A stretch of 64,000 bases of DNA from assembly GCF_902459465.1 (NCBI RefSeq), contig NC_047063.1, positions 15,933,343-15,997,342 on the forward strand, in the 5' to 3' direction. The translations under genes were made by a program, and so were the position numbers. The stretch comes from Asterias rubens. Lineage: Eukaryota; Echinodermata; Asteroidea; Forcipulatida; Asteriidae. A model generated the notes under the pieces. It ran no database searches. It was not told the origin of the DNA and saw only the letters and a program-made list of their open reading frames with translations. This document shows positions 11,436 through 23,671 of the stretch, piece by piece; position 1 is the first letter of the stretch; every line of letters starts with the position of its first letter.

Positions 11436-11821
11436 TTAAAAGCAGTGGACACTATTGGTTATTACTCAAAATAGTTGTTAGCATAAAAACTTACTTGGTA
11501 ACAATCAATGGAGAGCTGTAGATATTAGAAAACATTATGAGAAACGACTCTCTCTGAAGTAACGTATAGTTTTCAACGAAGAAGTATTTTTCCACTAAAA
11601 TGCTTGAATTTGATTTCGAGACCTCAGAATTAGCTTTTGAGGTCCCGAAATCAAGCATGTGAAAGCACACCACTTCGTGTGACAAGGGTGTTTTTTTTAC
11701 CAATATTCTCTCCCAACCTCGACGACCAACTGAGTTCAAATGTTCACAGGTTTGTTATTTTATGCATATGTTGAGAAACACCGAGTGAGAAGACTGGTCT
11801 TTGACAATTACCAATTTTTTA
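11436..11821 (-). mobile_element. Family A MITE, copy with damaged right end
   Basis: Starts TTAAAAGCAGTGGACAC and shares the full interior (GATTTCGAGACCTCAGAA, GGTCCCGAAATCAAGCAT, TGCATATGTTGAGAAACACC). It ends in GACAATTACCAA followed by a T run, so the terminal repeat is lost. Confidence 0.82.
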
Positions 11822-11997
11822 AATTCACGTCGATACGATAAACTTCAGATCCAAACTCCAAAACTAACCAAACAAAATGGTGTTTAATGTGTAACATTAG
11901 TTAGAAAGAATAAATAAGTATTGTATGAACTCATCATGATTAGTCATCCTAATCTATATGAGTATAGGCTCCCATTATTAATTTCAAACACTGAATC

Positions 11998-12285
11998 TTA
12001 AAGGAACACGATTAGAAAAATGTTTTAAAAGTAGAATATAATGATCCACGCAAGTATCACTCGAAATTGAGTATTGACTAACACGACGGTCGGCCATTTA
12101 TAAATGGCCGACCGTGTTAGTTCGCAAAGTAAAAGGAAAACCACGCAATCTCGAGTGATACTTGTGTCGATCATTATATTCTACTTTTAAAACATCTTTT
12201 TAACCATATATGCATTTTATGAAAACCGTTTACAAACGCTTTTCAAAGACAAAATCGACCGATCCAAGGCAACGTGTTCCTTTAA
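11998..12285. mobile_element. Family B fold-back element, internally deleted
   Basis: TTAAAGGAACACG at the left jumps straight to ATTAGAAAAATGTTTTAAAA, so about 80 bp of the left arm is missing relative to copies 1 and 2. The central palindrome (GGTCGGCCATTTATAAATGG) and the complete right arm to CGTGTTCCTTTAA remain. Confidence 0.85.
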
Positions 12286-12730
12286 TGCAATTACTAACTT
12301 TTCAAGTGTAACTATAAACTATGTAAACATAATCAAAATTCCTTAAATAGGTTTTCCCGACCAGTTTCAACAAAATTGTATTAAGTTTCGCATAAATAAG
12401 CAAGAGGCTGGTCAACCATTCATATTTTTGGGTTGCAGCAACACCATGTGTGTATCTACTTGCCAGGTATAGTTTGTTCATATAGAACATATAGTCTTTC
12501 ATTCAATTGTAAATAGGTAGGCCTAGGTAGACTTTCGGGAAAAAAAATTATAAGATGTAGTAAAAAGATGTAAAAAACGAACCCGATGTTAAAAATAACG
12601 AAATCGTCGTAGTGCATGAAAAAGACACTGATGCAATAGTGGCTAAAAGTAAACCCTAGTTTGAATAGTCCGGGGAAACATGCGTGGACTTATTTAAATG
12701 CAAAAAAGGCAGCTGTAGTAAGTTAGTTTT

Positions 12731-13756
12731 TCAGTTTTCAGACACGGTGCTTAGCCCGGGCTTAACCAACGATGACATGGCTTGCTGTTTGGGTGATCTA
12801 CCACCAACCAGGCTTCGGCTAACCTGCACCGGGGGAAGCTTCAACGTTGCAGACGGCAGCTGGGCGACCTTTCTCCCCTCGGTCGTACTCTCCTCCGGAA
12901 TCTCGTAATTCGGGTTTGAAGACGCACCAGTCGAGTTCCCGATTTCAAGATTATCAAGTTCTACTTGGAGTTCTGGGCCAATCTCTGAGCGGAATTTGAC
13001 TATATCGAATGGAGGTGGTGATAGTAGTCCTTGGGTTACATCCGGAGCTCCTAGGTTGCTAGGGAGAGCTATATCTTCCATGAAGCAACTGTCGTCATCG
13101 TCAGAGCTCTCAATAAAAGACGGCATTCTCGCCATGCTGAGTCGTCTGCCAACTTCGTGGTAATTGTCTGGCGGGGCCGAGCCCATGTTCTTACCGTTGT
13201 CCATAGCGATTACACTCTGCCTCCTTGCCGGTTTCAGCATGGTGGAAGCATGTTCTTTCCTGCTGTTAAATGACTCCATACATTCCTTCTGGGTTTTCGT
13301 CTCATTGCGAACCGAGTACATGTACCTCCCTTTCGCGGCGAATTTAGAGAGACCCTTTTTGTCTGTGTGGGTTTCCGTGGATACTTCCGTTACCGAATGA
13401 TGACGTAGTGCTCGCCTTGATGCTTCCATTTCATACAGCTCCTGCCTGAGCTGATGCTGATACCGTGAAATGTTATTCGCTGCCCGCTTCTGGAGTTTGT
13501 CCATCTGCTTCTCGGTGTTGTTTAACCGGTTCTTCTCGGCAGCGTTGATGATGCCGTTTCGGTGCCGTGTGTGAGCGCTGTGACGCCGTATGTTCTCCAG
13601 ACGTTTCCTGGCGAGGATGTCACCGGCATCGTGCTTTCGTTCCTTTCCCTTCGTCTTCGTCTTGTCCTGCTCTGCTGCTGTTCGTCCACGGATATCTAGC
13701 GGGAGTTTGGGGGTAGACTGCTGAGTAACAAACGGAGCTGCAAGGAGCGTAGACAT
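12731..13756 (-). CDS. Intronless 341-aa coiled-coil-like protein, unknown function
   Basis: One uninterrupted frame from the first ATG (13756) to a TAA. Residues 24-46 are lysine-rich. Residues 47-122 are highly charged and helix-prone, with few prolines or glycines. Residues 216-229 are acidic (ESSDDDD). The C-terminal third is serine- and proline-rich and probably disordered. Two blocks align without gaps to the protein encoded at 19882-21402: 74-120 (around RYQHQLRQEL, 98-107) against 27-73, and 143-181 (around GRYMYS) against 99-137. No signal peptide or membrane segment is seen. Basic helical segments suggest a structural or nucleic-acid-associated protein, but no known family was recognised. 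Conservation with a second gene and GC content above the surroundings argue that it is real. Confidence 0.8.
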   Translation of the reverse strand: MSTLLAAPFVTQQSTPKLPLDIRGRTAAEQDKTKTKGKERKHDAGDILARKRLENIRRHSAHTRHRNGIINAAEKNRLNNTEKQMDKLQKRAANNISRYQHQLRQELYEMEASRRALRHHSVTEVSTETHTDKKGLSKFAAKGRYMYSVRNETKTQKECMESFNSRKEHASTMLKPARRQSVIAMDNGKNMGSAPPDNYHEVGRRLSMARMPSFIESSDDDDSCFMEDIALPSNLGAPDVTQGLLSPPPFDIVKFRSEIGPELQVELDNLEIGNSTGASSNPNYEIPEESTTEGRKVAQLPSATLKLPPVQVSRSLVGGRSPKQQAMSSLVKPGLSTVSEN

Positions 13757-15510
13757 CTTCAGTTAGTCAAGTTTATCAATCTCAGAGAAAGACTGATGTG
13801 TACATGAGATATTAAACTGTGATGATTTGGTGCTGCTCAAGAGTGAGCATTTTCTTCAAATTGTCAAACTTAATTTCTTTTTTCAAAGACGGTAAGTGGA
13901 GCCCCATTTTGTTCAGATTGTCGAGCTCAATGAAGGTTCTCATTTATCAAGAAAAGTTCAAACCAGTGGTCCGGTACAGTATCCAAGACATTTTAGTATG
14001 CTATACAGACAACAGTTTCTAAAAATGAAATATCACTTCAAAAGAAAAGTTTGTGATCCCAGCTCTGCATATAACGGTCTCTCCTGTGCCAGTTATATTC
14101 CGCAATTAAAAGTTCGCCTACTCAAGACGAACGGGGCAACTGCATCAACCTTTGTTGACATCCTATAGATACCGTCAAAGGAGATAATCCCATAATCCAA
14201 AATAGATTTTTAATCTCACAGCAGGGAAGGTACCAAGGACCCGAAGGACCCAAATTGGCATATGAGGGCTTGCCGATCGATACCGGAAAATGAGAGGCTC
14301 AATCCTGCCGTGAATGCGGGAGGCACGGGCCCGTTGGTTAGACTTAGTAACAAGAGGGTAGATTAATGACAGATCAGTCGGGCTAATTAGTTGCCCTTTT
14401 CGTGGTCCACATACGTCATTGTAAACAATGTACTTATATTTCAAATACAAGACCTGTAAAGAGTTGCTCAATAATTATCTGTTTTTTTATTTTGGTGTCT
14501 TTGTAACCAAAAGTGTGCCCATGGTTGTGGCTGTTCACCTAAAATAGCTTCCAATGTTTTGTTAACGTTTTGCAACTATTTTCTGTGTGGTGAATTGGGC
14601 AAAAGGTAAACATTATAGAGAAATTTCACTGGCAAACAAAAGTAAAAGTTGTTATTATTCAAGAGTCAGGGCATCACGGACACCAGCTAAACAGCAATCA
14701 TACGATCATACACACAACTACAATTCTTTCCTCGAACACACAGCAGCCCTTATCGACATTAAGAAAAGGGGCCGTTAAGAAAAGTAAGGATGTATTTCTT
14801 CCATGAATTCACCATTATTATTATTCCAATTAGGTTATTACAATAAAGGTACTTAGTTGTAGCCTTCACATTTGTTTTGCCCGAAGGCAATACCTATATG
14901 AGTGTGACGCTACCAAGGGAATGTCATCTCACTCTGAATTCACGGAAAATTTAGATAGAGAGAGTCCACAATAAAAATCGAAGAAAAAAAGGTGTGTAAA
15001 CTCACACATACGACTTTCACAACATCCATAAGTTCTTTTTTATACGCAATTCTATAAACGCCCCATTGATCGTACCGTCCAGAATTAGGGCATCAATGTT
15101 TGTGTATCGAAGTGTTCTCTAAGCGGCTTTTCACTTCAAGCTGTGACAGACTCACAATTGAGTTCAGAGGAGTTTCCAAACTTAAGTTACAATCCTCTTA
15201 TGGGATTTGTCACTTCGGACCAATTCAACCAGATGATCATAATGACAATTGCTAAAGTAAAAACAACTCAGAAATGCACCACTTTCCTATGGCATAGGCT
15301 TATAACCTGTGACTTAACACTTTTCTTGAATGAAGGACTTCCTTTTCTGACTGTATAGAAAAGGGCAAGAAAACATCTTCTAATAGATGTAAAATTTGCG
15401 TCGGGGATAAAGAATATTATCTGGTGTTTAGAATAATGTGTGTAGCCTAAGCACAGTATACTCATTATTTTCCTGAGTTTTGTGGACAAAAATTACAGGA
15501 ATTTATAACT
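13757..15510. other. Intergenic region between divergent paralogues
   Basis: No exon supported. Upstream (minus strand) of the 341-aa gene, so its promoter should lie near 13760-14000, but no core element could be assigned. Short open frames here have no gene features. Confidence 0.4.
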
Positions 15511-15583
15511 CGAGATGGATTTGAACCCTCAACCTCTGCCAATCTAGAGCAGATGCATTACCAACTAGACCACCGAGATCGCG
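15511..15583 (-). repeat. tRNA-like sequence (SINE head or tRNA pseudogene)
   Basis: Read on the minus strand there is an A-box-like TGGTCTAGTTGGTA about 10 bases in, and a B-box GGTTCAAATCC near the 3' end, over about 73 bases in total. The anticodon arm pairs TCTGC with GCAGA but leaves a 9-base loop rather than 7, and the acceptor ends do not pair well. This fits a tRNA-derived repeat rather than a working gene. Confidence 0.5.
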
Positions 15584-16763
15584 CGCCATCAAGACGCAGT
15601 TCGAATCCTCTTAGATGCCCTTCTTGTTGTGTTTCAAATATAGCAAGACACCCTTTGACTACAAATTCAGTCAAGATATACTCTAGATGAGCGAGGCCTT
15701 ACTGGTAGACGCAACTTTGTCTGTCTATTTGTTCCATCATCAACTTAAAATTATAAGTGGGCCCAACGCCCAACATTTTGAAAGTGTTCAATCTTGAGAG
15801 TTGCCAAGAACCCACCAGTGCGCCTCACACCCTCGAGCTTGACTATACTGCATGGTATCCTACGACGACTTTATATATTCACGAACATTGAACAACTAGA
15901 AGCTTACAGAGATTGACTGTATCATTGATGTTGTCAAAAACCATACAATACATCAGCGGTAACTACACTGCAAAACAACTGGGGTGTCAAGTTAACACCA
16001 TGGACGTTACCACGTTATAAGATACTGAAGCGAGAATCAGAAGTAACACCTCCCTCAGCGTATTACAAAACATTGATTTCTGAAATGTGTTTACATTGGT
16101 GATACAGCAGCACCGTATAAAAGAAGTTAATTTGATTCCGTCTTCAGTAGTTAATTTGATAACACCCATGGTTTCATAATTTACACCCCAGTTTTTGCAG
16201 GTGACTAATGGCTCTAACATAACACCACGCCCACAAGTTGAAACATCATTCACTTTAGATTAGTTACTATTCGCAATATTCGTCACTATTTCTACAGCTC
16301 ACACAGTGTATACAAATTATTGATCAAATAGTGAAAAACAGGGCCAAGCGATTCAAGAAAGTAGGTTGAGTACACACATGCATGAGTGCACAGTGTACGA
16401 GTGCCGCATAAGCACTCGCAAGGCGGTGTTCTTGACTTTGTATAATATCCGATTGCAACCTTTAACCAGATTGGAGCTCGCAATTAATTTCATTAAAATT
16501 GCAGCAAAGTGCGTATAAATAACGCAGTGGGGTAATGATGTTTGTGGTGTCCGATAACCTGAATAATTAACAGGGTACTTGGGGGTGTCAATCGGCCAGT
16601 GAAAGAGGGGGGCTGAATGAGACTTAGCTTGGCAGCCGGTAGGCAATCGACCGGCTCATCGTGGGTTCGATCGATGGTGGTGGGTAGCCATAAGAGAGTT
16701 GTATTTAGGTCTCAAGGTTGGTTATAATCTCTTATGGCTGGGGAAGTGACTGCAGGTAGAAGC
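15584..16763. other. Intergenic, nothing supported
   Basis: No recognised gene. Short imperfect repeats only. Confidence 0.35.
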
Positions 16764-17215
16764 TTAAAGGCACTGGACACGTTTTGTTCAAAGACCAGTA
16801 TTCTCACTTGGTGCATCCCAACATATGCACAACATAACAAACAACAGGTTCATATTTATCAATATAAACCACAAGGTTCATATTTAACTACAATTCATAT
16901 TTTACTACAATTTGAACATTTTTGGCTCAATTGGTCATCGAAGTTGCTAGAGAATAATGAAAGAAAATATACCCTTGTTGCATTACCTTGGTGTGCTTTC
17001 AGATGTATTAAAGGCTTGAGGTTGTATATTATTATTTGAGCGACAATTACCTCTTTCTAAAACAAACTTCATTACTTTAGAGGGAGCCGTTTTTTACAAT
17101 GTTTTATACTATCGACAGCTCTCCATTGCTTGTTACCAAGTAAGTTTTTATGCTAACAATTTATTGTTTTGAGTAATTAGGAATAGTTCCTCGCAGTTAT
17201 AAAGGCACTGGACCG
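16764..17215 (+). mobile_element. Family A MITE, divergent copy
   Basis: Starts TTAAAGGCACTGGACACG and continues with AAAGACCAGTATTCTCACTT and CATCCCAACATATGCAC. It has a small local duplication around TTCATATTTA (16848-16908). The right end is disturbed: AGTAATTAGGAATAGTTCC is followed by a second ATAAAGGCACTGGACCG. Confidence 0.75.
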
Positions 17216-17254
17216 TTAACTGTGAGGAAGTAGAGCATAAACCTATAAGACCGT

Positions 17255-17340
17255 ATCTGAATTGTCGGCTACGGCTACGGCTTCGTTGCATATAGGGGCG
17301 TTGCTAAGTCGTAGCCGTAGCTGCAGCCGCCAGATCAAAA
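17255..17340. repeat. GGCTACGG inverted repeat
   Basis: GTCGGCTACGGCTACGGCTT is followed about 25 bases later by AAGTCGTAGCCGTAGCTGC, giving a GC-rich stem-loop. It is probably part of a small element whose limits could not be set. Confidence 0.45.
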
Positions 17341-17728
17341 ATAGTATGTTCATTAGCTGTTCCGACCTTATGTCGGAAAAACTGTTTCAGCTACTCTTTT
17401 CTTCTTGGCCAGCAGGAAGTGGGATAAAAAATAAAATAATAATTGACTGCTTCGTTCCTTTTTAGAATCTAAACCAAGGTAAAAAAAATTGTTCCTGAAC
17501 AATATTTTAGTCACCGACGTCAAAAAGATGACAGCACTTCTCATTCTCAGCGTTGAATGTTCGGCAAAAACAAAAATGGAAGAAAGCAACGCCACCTTCA
17601 AGCTCTACACATCAACGAAATATGTACAGGGCGATGAAACTAGTGTTGTGACGCCACGATGACGCCATCAGCATGACAATCTGTCCGCTGGGTATTCTGT
17701 CCCCGTCCCCCATGGGAAATTAACTAGC

Positions 17729-18024
17729 AGTGTCATGGCCGAACGGTTAAGAGCACTGGATTCAAGCTCTGGTGTTTGATCAGCAGGGTGTGGGTTCGGA
17801 TCCCAGTCGCGACACTTGCTACATAAAATTGGGGAGGTAGTGCTTTCTGCTCTACCGGCCAGGCTTCGAATTGATGATACCCAAGCCTAACATTCGTATG
17901 GACTGTGAAAGGGGTAACCCTGTTTCAGCCCAAGGAGTAGGTGGCAACGCCCACACCTTGAAGTGGCCTTCAGGCCTTGTGTGTCAGGCGACTTGCATAA
18001 AATAAAAAAAAAAATAAAAAAAAA
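17729..18024 (+). mobile_element. tRNA-Leu-like SINE with A-rich tail
   Basis: The head (17729-17816) has paired ends AGTGTC and GACACT, an A-box TGGCCGAACGG, a CAA-type anticodon context (ATTCAAGCT), a long variable arm and a B-box GGTTCGGATCC, as in tRNA-Leu. A body of about 180 bp follows (TACCGGCCAGGCTTCG, TTTCAGCCCAAGGAGTAGG). It ends in an A-rich tail with occasional T (17998-18024). A similar head occurs inverted at about 53105-53215. Confidence 0.78.
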
Positions 18025-18187
18025 CATGGTCCGAAGAGTGATTCAAAAAGAGGGCGCTATCAGAAAAAGTTTGTGCCACAGACATAAAGAACACTTTATA
18101 TCTGTGGTTGGTACACAGTTTGCCAGGGGTGTGGCAGAATCTCCTGCCGCACCGGTGCTACAATACAAATTTACATTTTTGTTTGGT

Positions 18188-18561
18188 TTAAAGACACTGG
18201 ACTCTGTTGGTAATCACTCAAAATAATTGTTGCATAAAAACTTACTTGGTAACAAGCGGCCACCTAGCGTATAATAAAATTGTGAGAAACGGCGTCCACT
18301 GAAGTAACGTAGTTTTCGAGAAAGAAGTAATTTTCCACGAGTTTGATTTCGAGACCTCAGAATTAGATTTTGAGGTCCCGAAATCAAGCATCTGAAAGCA
18401 CACTTCAACGTCGTGTGACAAGGGTGTTTTTTCTTTCATTGTTATCTCGCAACTTCGACGATTATTTTGTGCATATCATGTTGAGATGCACCAAGTGAGA
18501 AAACTCGTCTTTGACATACCAAAGTGTCTTCGACAGTCACCAAGGGGTTCAGACCTTTAAG
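18188..18561 (-). mobile_element. Family A MITE copy
   Basis: Left end TTAAAGACACTGGACTC, interior GATTTCGAGACCTCAGAA then GAGGTCCCGAAATCAAGC, and degraded right end AGACCTTTAA. The flanking TTAA is kept on both sides. Confidence 0.82.
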
Positions 18562-19881
18562 TCCTATAAAATGTTTAAGAAACAGTCATGTACACTTAAC
18601 AGTATAGTGAGAGTTCCTCTTGTATGGATGACCTTAAAACGCAATTGTTTACGAGAGTGGACATTTTTAGGGAGCGCGGCAAGAGATTTGACTACGGTAA
18701 TGTACTTTGTAAACAGTTTGTATTTCCAATACAACACTTTGGTATTTTAGATGTTAGTTTTTTACGGACAACAGTCAATCATTCTATTCAAAAAGTGTCC
18801 TTCAAATTGGGGATAAGTTGCCGAATGTCTAAGCTTTAAAAGGACACTTGTCTCGGACCCAGGGCTTCTTAAAACCACAAGCAAACATCTCTTACTCGGC
18901 AATGTCAATGAAACACTCAAAGAGACAATGAACGCTCAAACAGGCCATGAGAGTTTGGCAAAATTGCTACAATTAAAGAAGGGGAAATATCCTATCCTAA
19001 TATACAAGGATCAAACAAAACAAACGAATTTAACGGTAACGTTTATTTGTTAATGGATAAACGGGTAAATGAATCAACAAGTGTTTCTTCCTATATAGCC
19101 TTTTTAGGACATGCTATTCCTCGGATCATATAAAACAATGCGGAAAGTTGAAAACCAGGCTATGATAGTAGAGCTGTTTAGCTGAAAAGAAGATGGGAAT
19201 GAAATGATTGTCCGGTGTGATATTTAGAAAATGACTGTGGGAGGTGACTCTGGCAACGATATGGTGAGTTGGTTGAAGATGTAAACAGTCCACGTAGACA
19301 TTTCAACGGCTGAGACAACCTTAAGATATGCTCCAAGAAGATGGGTTGGTGACACACTGGATGTAATACAGAAGCATTTAAGATGAATCTACATTTAAGA
19401 ATAAAACTCAAGCATGCGGTACCAGGAGCTCTGGTTCAATTAAAGACCGAATGGTGATCTGTAAATTTGTTTCCTTGTGTTGAGATCATAAAGCATCGAG
19501 GACTCACTAAAACTAAGCATCAACATCATGAAAACACACCTTGGCTATGATTGGAGCGTCAAATCTCAAAACTGAAGTAACTATACTCATGATAAGACAT
19601 CGCGGTTGTATATAAACCAGTGATATAGGAACAACTACTCTTGACTGACAATTTTCAATTCCTTTCTGGACATTACAACATAAGCCAAAGGTTATTCATG
19701 TTTGTGAAATGAAACATGATGCAGACGAGGCATTTTAAAGGCAGCTTGGACAAGACGCAACAATCCTTCTTAGGATGAGTCTCAACATGAAAACTTAGGC
19801 CTAGTCGACAATAGTACCTTTAATGTTAGTTTATACCAACTGACCAACCAACTCCTGATTTGAAAAAGTCATTTATTCATC
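18562..19881. other. Upstream region of the 178-aa gene
   Basis: No additional exon supported. The promoter and 5' UTR of the plus-strand gene at 19882 should lie here, but no transcription start can be assigned. Confidence 0.35.
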
Positions 19882-21402
19882 ATGTTCCAAGACATCGACC
19901 CCTACTCTACAGAATACTACGCCGTGACAGACGCCCGTACCTGCCAGCTGAACAGCACGGAGAAAGCCAAGCTACAGCTCGTACTACGGCACATCGAGAG
20001 AGCTTACAAGCTCACTGAGAGTAGGGTAGACCGATACAAGCAACAACTTCGACGGGACTTGATCGACTTGGAAGCCCATAAGATGGCAATGAGGTCACAT
20101 GCTCTGGGATTTAAGCAACTGCAGCAGTTGGATGATGCTTCACAACGAGAGATGCTCAAGGTATAATATGACAAAGCCAACCAATTTAAATTCTTCCTTA
20201 TAACGTTCTTTTTATTAAACACAACTTGCACTAAACTCAAACCTCTTTATCATCTTTTCTCTGAGCTATTTTTTAATCAACAACAATTAGCTCACAACTC
20301 TAAGGGCCTTGCCACACGAGGTAACCTCTACTGGGACAGGACCACTTTGGTATAGCACAGGAGTATTTTTTTCCAAATAATGTCTTACGATCCCTAAGAA
20401 AAATATGATAGAAATGAATGTTTTTTCTTTTTGGAGATTGCCTGGAACTGGTTGCCCGTAAATTGCCCCCGTTGACATTGCCCCGTGTGATATGGCGTTT
20501 AGAGCTATCCAAAACTACATGAATGTTGAATGTATCTGCCCACCCCACAGGGGGTAGGGCCTTCACGTGGCGACTCTTACATTAATCTACCGACACTACT
20601 AAGAAGTGGGTGTACGCCAAACACGGGACAAAGAGAGAAACCACAACAAATGAGTTTAACAATAATGATAACGTTTTCAACCAAATAAGATTTCATCGTT
20701 AATTTTCATAAACAATACAAATTCCTAAACAGTCCCGAGTACATGCCGAAACAAATCATGCTTGTTACATACCATTTAGTTTTATCAAGTTTAGCACGTC
20801 ATGCGCACCAAAGCTTTGGAATATTCTCCTTATCAGGGAAAACCCAATCAATCGTGCCCAAGGTGGGATTCGAACAGGGTCCTAGAGAATAACTAGACTC
20901 AACTCAAGTCCCAATCCTGTGCCATCGCCAGAAAACTACTGTTTTGTGATGCTCGGCATTCCCCAACCTGCTCCGCAAGCTGCTATACGGCTTGTTTGCC
21001 AGTTGGCACAACTATGCTTAGGGACCTCTCACACGAGAACGGGACTTGAATCAATTAGTATAGAAAATAACGGCCACCCTGAACACCCATTATGATTTGA
21101 ACCCATCAATTTACTTATCAATATCATTTCTTTCCTTACTCAAGGTGGTCTCACAACGTGGTAGATACAACTACTCCTTAAAGAGTGAGGTCAAGTTTCA
21201 ACGTGAACTGATGTTCACATACAATGCCCGACTAGAACACTCCAAGAAGCTCCTAGAGGCTTCCAAGAAACAGAGTCAAGAAGCTATGGCCAAGGGAGAT
21301 CTCGTCTGTAGTCAGTTCACTCGAGTGGACGACTTAGAGAAGTCAGAGGATAGGGGTCAAGGGTCAGATACGCCATCCTGTTTGATATTTCCAAGTATGT
21401 GA
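19882..21402 (+). CDS. Two-exon 178-aa paralogue of the 341-aa protein
   Basis: Exon 1 is 19882-20160 (93 codons, ends CTCAAG before the donor GTATAA). Exon 2 is 21145-21402 (acceptor TTACTCAAG, phase 0, ends TGA). The product is 178 aa. Residues 27-73 (around RYKQQLRRDL) and 99-137 (around GRYNYS) align without gaps to residues 74-120 and 143-181 of the minus-strand gene at 12731-13756. This supports both the intron and the frame. The intron falls in the divergent linker between the two blocks. The protein is highly charged, predicted helical, with no signal peptide or membrane segment. It lacks the lysine-rich N-terminus and the acidic, proline-rich C-terminus of its partner. Function unknown. 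The two genes are divergently arranged about 6 kb apart, as after an inverted local duplication, or retroposition followed by intron loss in the other copy. Further non-coding exons cannot be excluded. Confidence 0.78.
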
Positions 21403-22791
21403 GTTTCTACATGCAATACCATCATCACAGGTGAAGACGAAGTTGGAGCCATGTGTCATTAACTGCCACGCTGATATCACTGTGAGAGGAACATAAAGGA
21501 GTTGCTTTGGAGATTCACCTGCAAAGACACTAGAGGCTGCAACCTTTTTGAAAACCTTTCTACAACTGTACAGCTTTCAGATAACCTGAGAATGGTTGGT
21601 ATTGGCTTGGATCAGCTTTACCTAGCCACACAAACAACTGAAAAAACAATAAGATGGTCAAGAGCAATGCCCATGCTATGATTGCGTATTGAAGACGTCA
21701 CCATTGTGACAAACGTATCTCAAATGAAGGTGATAAAAAACATACCTCATGACAAACAATTCATAAATACCCCAGACAGTTTCTCTACTCCTATTGGTGG
21801 AGAGCGCGTGGGGGTGTTTAAACGGTTGATAATGACCAGTGTTTATGACCGGCTTGCTTCCGCATGTCAGGCGCGCAAGATTATCACGCGGAACGCAATT
21901 CATAGCTATTAGTAACAGCACTCAATCTATTTCTAAGCGCACCCGCGTAATCTGTTTCTAAGCGCACTGGCGTAAACACAACCCACGCACAACAGACTCT
22001 TCACAAAGTTTGTGAAAAATATATTTCAAACCTTTATCACACGGCAATTCGACCCTGCCGGCTTTAAACGGCCGTGTAAGAACTCGTCGCTACCCTTTTA
22101 TTCCCTTACTTAGTCCCTTTCACATTGCAATCAAGACACCATCTCCCCTAAAGTACCGGCATTGCGTTGACTTTTTGTGTTCTAGCAAGTTTGCTTTGGG
22201 CTAGTAATACTTTTCATATTTGTTAGTTTCAAAACCCCTTGACCAATTCTGTAAGGCAAATTTGGTGACAATAATGCAAATAAATGTGTGTGTAAAGTAG
22301 ATTATTTTGTTCAACTGAGGATTGTGTGCTGGTCACATCAATCATAGGTTTAAACTTTTGCTGTGCTGTAGGATTTATTTGGGTGCAGTTGTTTCGTTTA
22401 AACAATCAAATTGTTTTCAATGAACGCTGATTGAAGTATGTTATGAGTTTGTTTCGCATTCATATGGCAAAATAATCAGAAACCAGACTTAAGTCGGACA
22501 AATATCATACCTGATTTAAGTCATTTCACATAAAAAAATATATGACAAAATAACGACAACATTAAAAATTATCTCATTACACAAACAGTTTATTTTGAAG
22601 CTTATCTTTTAGTTTTGGTATAAACGTTTCACACAGACTGGATTTTGACAGTGACATTGATATGCATATTCTGTTAACTTAAACATGACGACACGTTTCT
22701 ACACTTTGTTTACTTCTCTGAAAACTCCAAGGTGATTGAGTTGAACAGGCATGAAAAGTGGTCAGTGGGAAAAAAACAGGGCCTGAACTTT
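21403..22791. other. Downstream of the 178-aa gene, nothing supported
   Basis: Probably begins with the 3' UTR. A possible polyadenylation signal AATAAA lies at about 22279, but whether it is used is unknown. No other gene. Confidence 0.35.
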
Positions 22792-23142
22792 GGAACGCTA
22801 GATGGCCGCAGACTTACCAGGTAAATTGCCATTCAACATAACTTAGAACAATGGACCGTTCTTTTGCAACGTCACAGCCCGAGGTTTTGCCAACCCAGGT
22901 TGGAAAAGTATGGAAAGCCATAAATGCAAATCAAAAACAGATCACTACTGTCTGTAAGAATGATGAAAAAATATTCAAACATTGTTAAAAACAACGCAAC
23001 GAATTATGGGAGGTATTTTATTTAGGTGAAAGTTTGCAGAAATCATGAGTTTGGTTAAAACGTCTGTTAATACGATGGGTGTTTTACAAACATTCCGCCG
23101 TCTATGGGTTTACCTGGGAAATCTGCTGCCACCTAGCACCCA
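22792..23142. mobile_element. Inverted-repeat element with GCAGACTTACC arms
   Basis: The left arm AACGCTAGATGGCCGCAGAC followed by TTACCAGGTAAATTGCCATT is matched in inverse by GGGTTTACCTGGGAAATCTG and CTGCCACCTAGC at the right. The same arm motif occurs in the short insertion at 51921-52062, so this is a dispersed family. Confidence 0.6.
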
Positions 23143-23671
23143 AATGTCCCCCATTTATTGAGTACAAGGGCTAACCTACATAAACATACTTGTGTATAGC
23201 TTTGATGAAGCTCTAAAATAGAGCTTTCAGAAACAAATTCTCTGGTTTTTACAAAGGCAAAATATTTTTTTTTTTTTTTTAAATGGCGAATTATGACAAA
23301 ATATCATGCCTGGTTTAACCAACCTTGATATGTAGGATTTGAAACTTTGCATAGTGAAGATACAATCCAGTGGGGTTTACAGAGAAACCATTGGTTCTTT
23401 TCTCAGAACCTCCACCGCTAATGAGCGACTTGGTATCTCCGCAAACCTCACCTGATTAACCACTCCTCCAAGAGAGACAACTTCTGCAGACCGGGTCTGT
23501 AAACAAAAACAAGATGATTCTCTTGAAAATTATTGTTCTCATATGTCTTCTGTACTTTAAGTTCCACAAAATGCAACTTACTCATTAAAAATGTATTATT
23601 ACAATACTTACAATTAATGTGCTCTATTTATATTTTCAGAACAAAATATATTGGATTGCTTTTCCCCTTGA
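23143..23671. other. Intergenic, nothing supported
   Basis: No gene. A 14-base T run sits at about 23267-23280. Confidence 0.35.

Noticed and set aside
12684-13400. Plus-strand frames at 12684-12908 and 13164-13400
   Set aside because: Antisense shadows of the 341-aa gene, which is supported by its paralogue.
15511-15583. Functional tRNA gene
   Set aside because: Nine-base anticodon loop and poor acceptor-stem pairing; better explained as a SINE head or pseudogene.
17729-17816. Functional tRNA-Leu gene
   Set aside because: Continues into a long body with an A-rich tail and has a second related copy, so it is the head of a SINE.
21682-21912. 76-aa plus and overlapping 81-aa minus frames
   Set aside because: Overlapping frames on both strands, no splice sites, no recognisable family.
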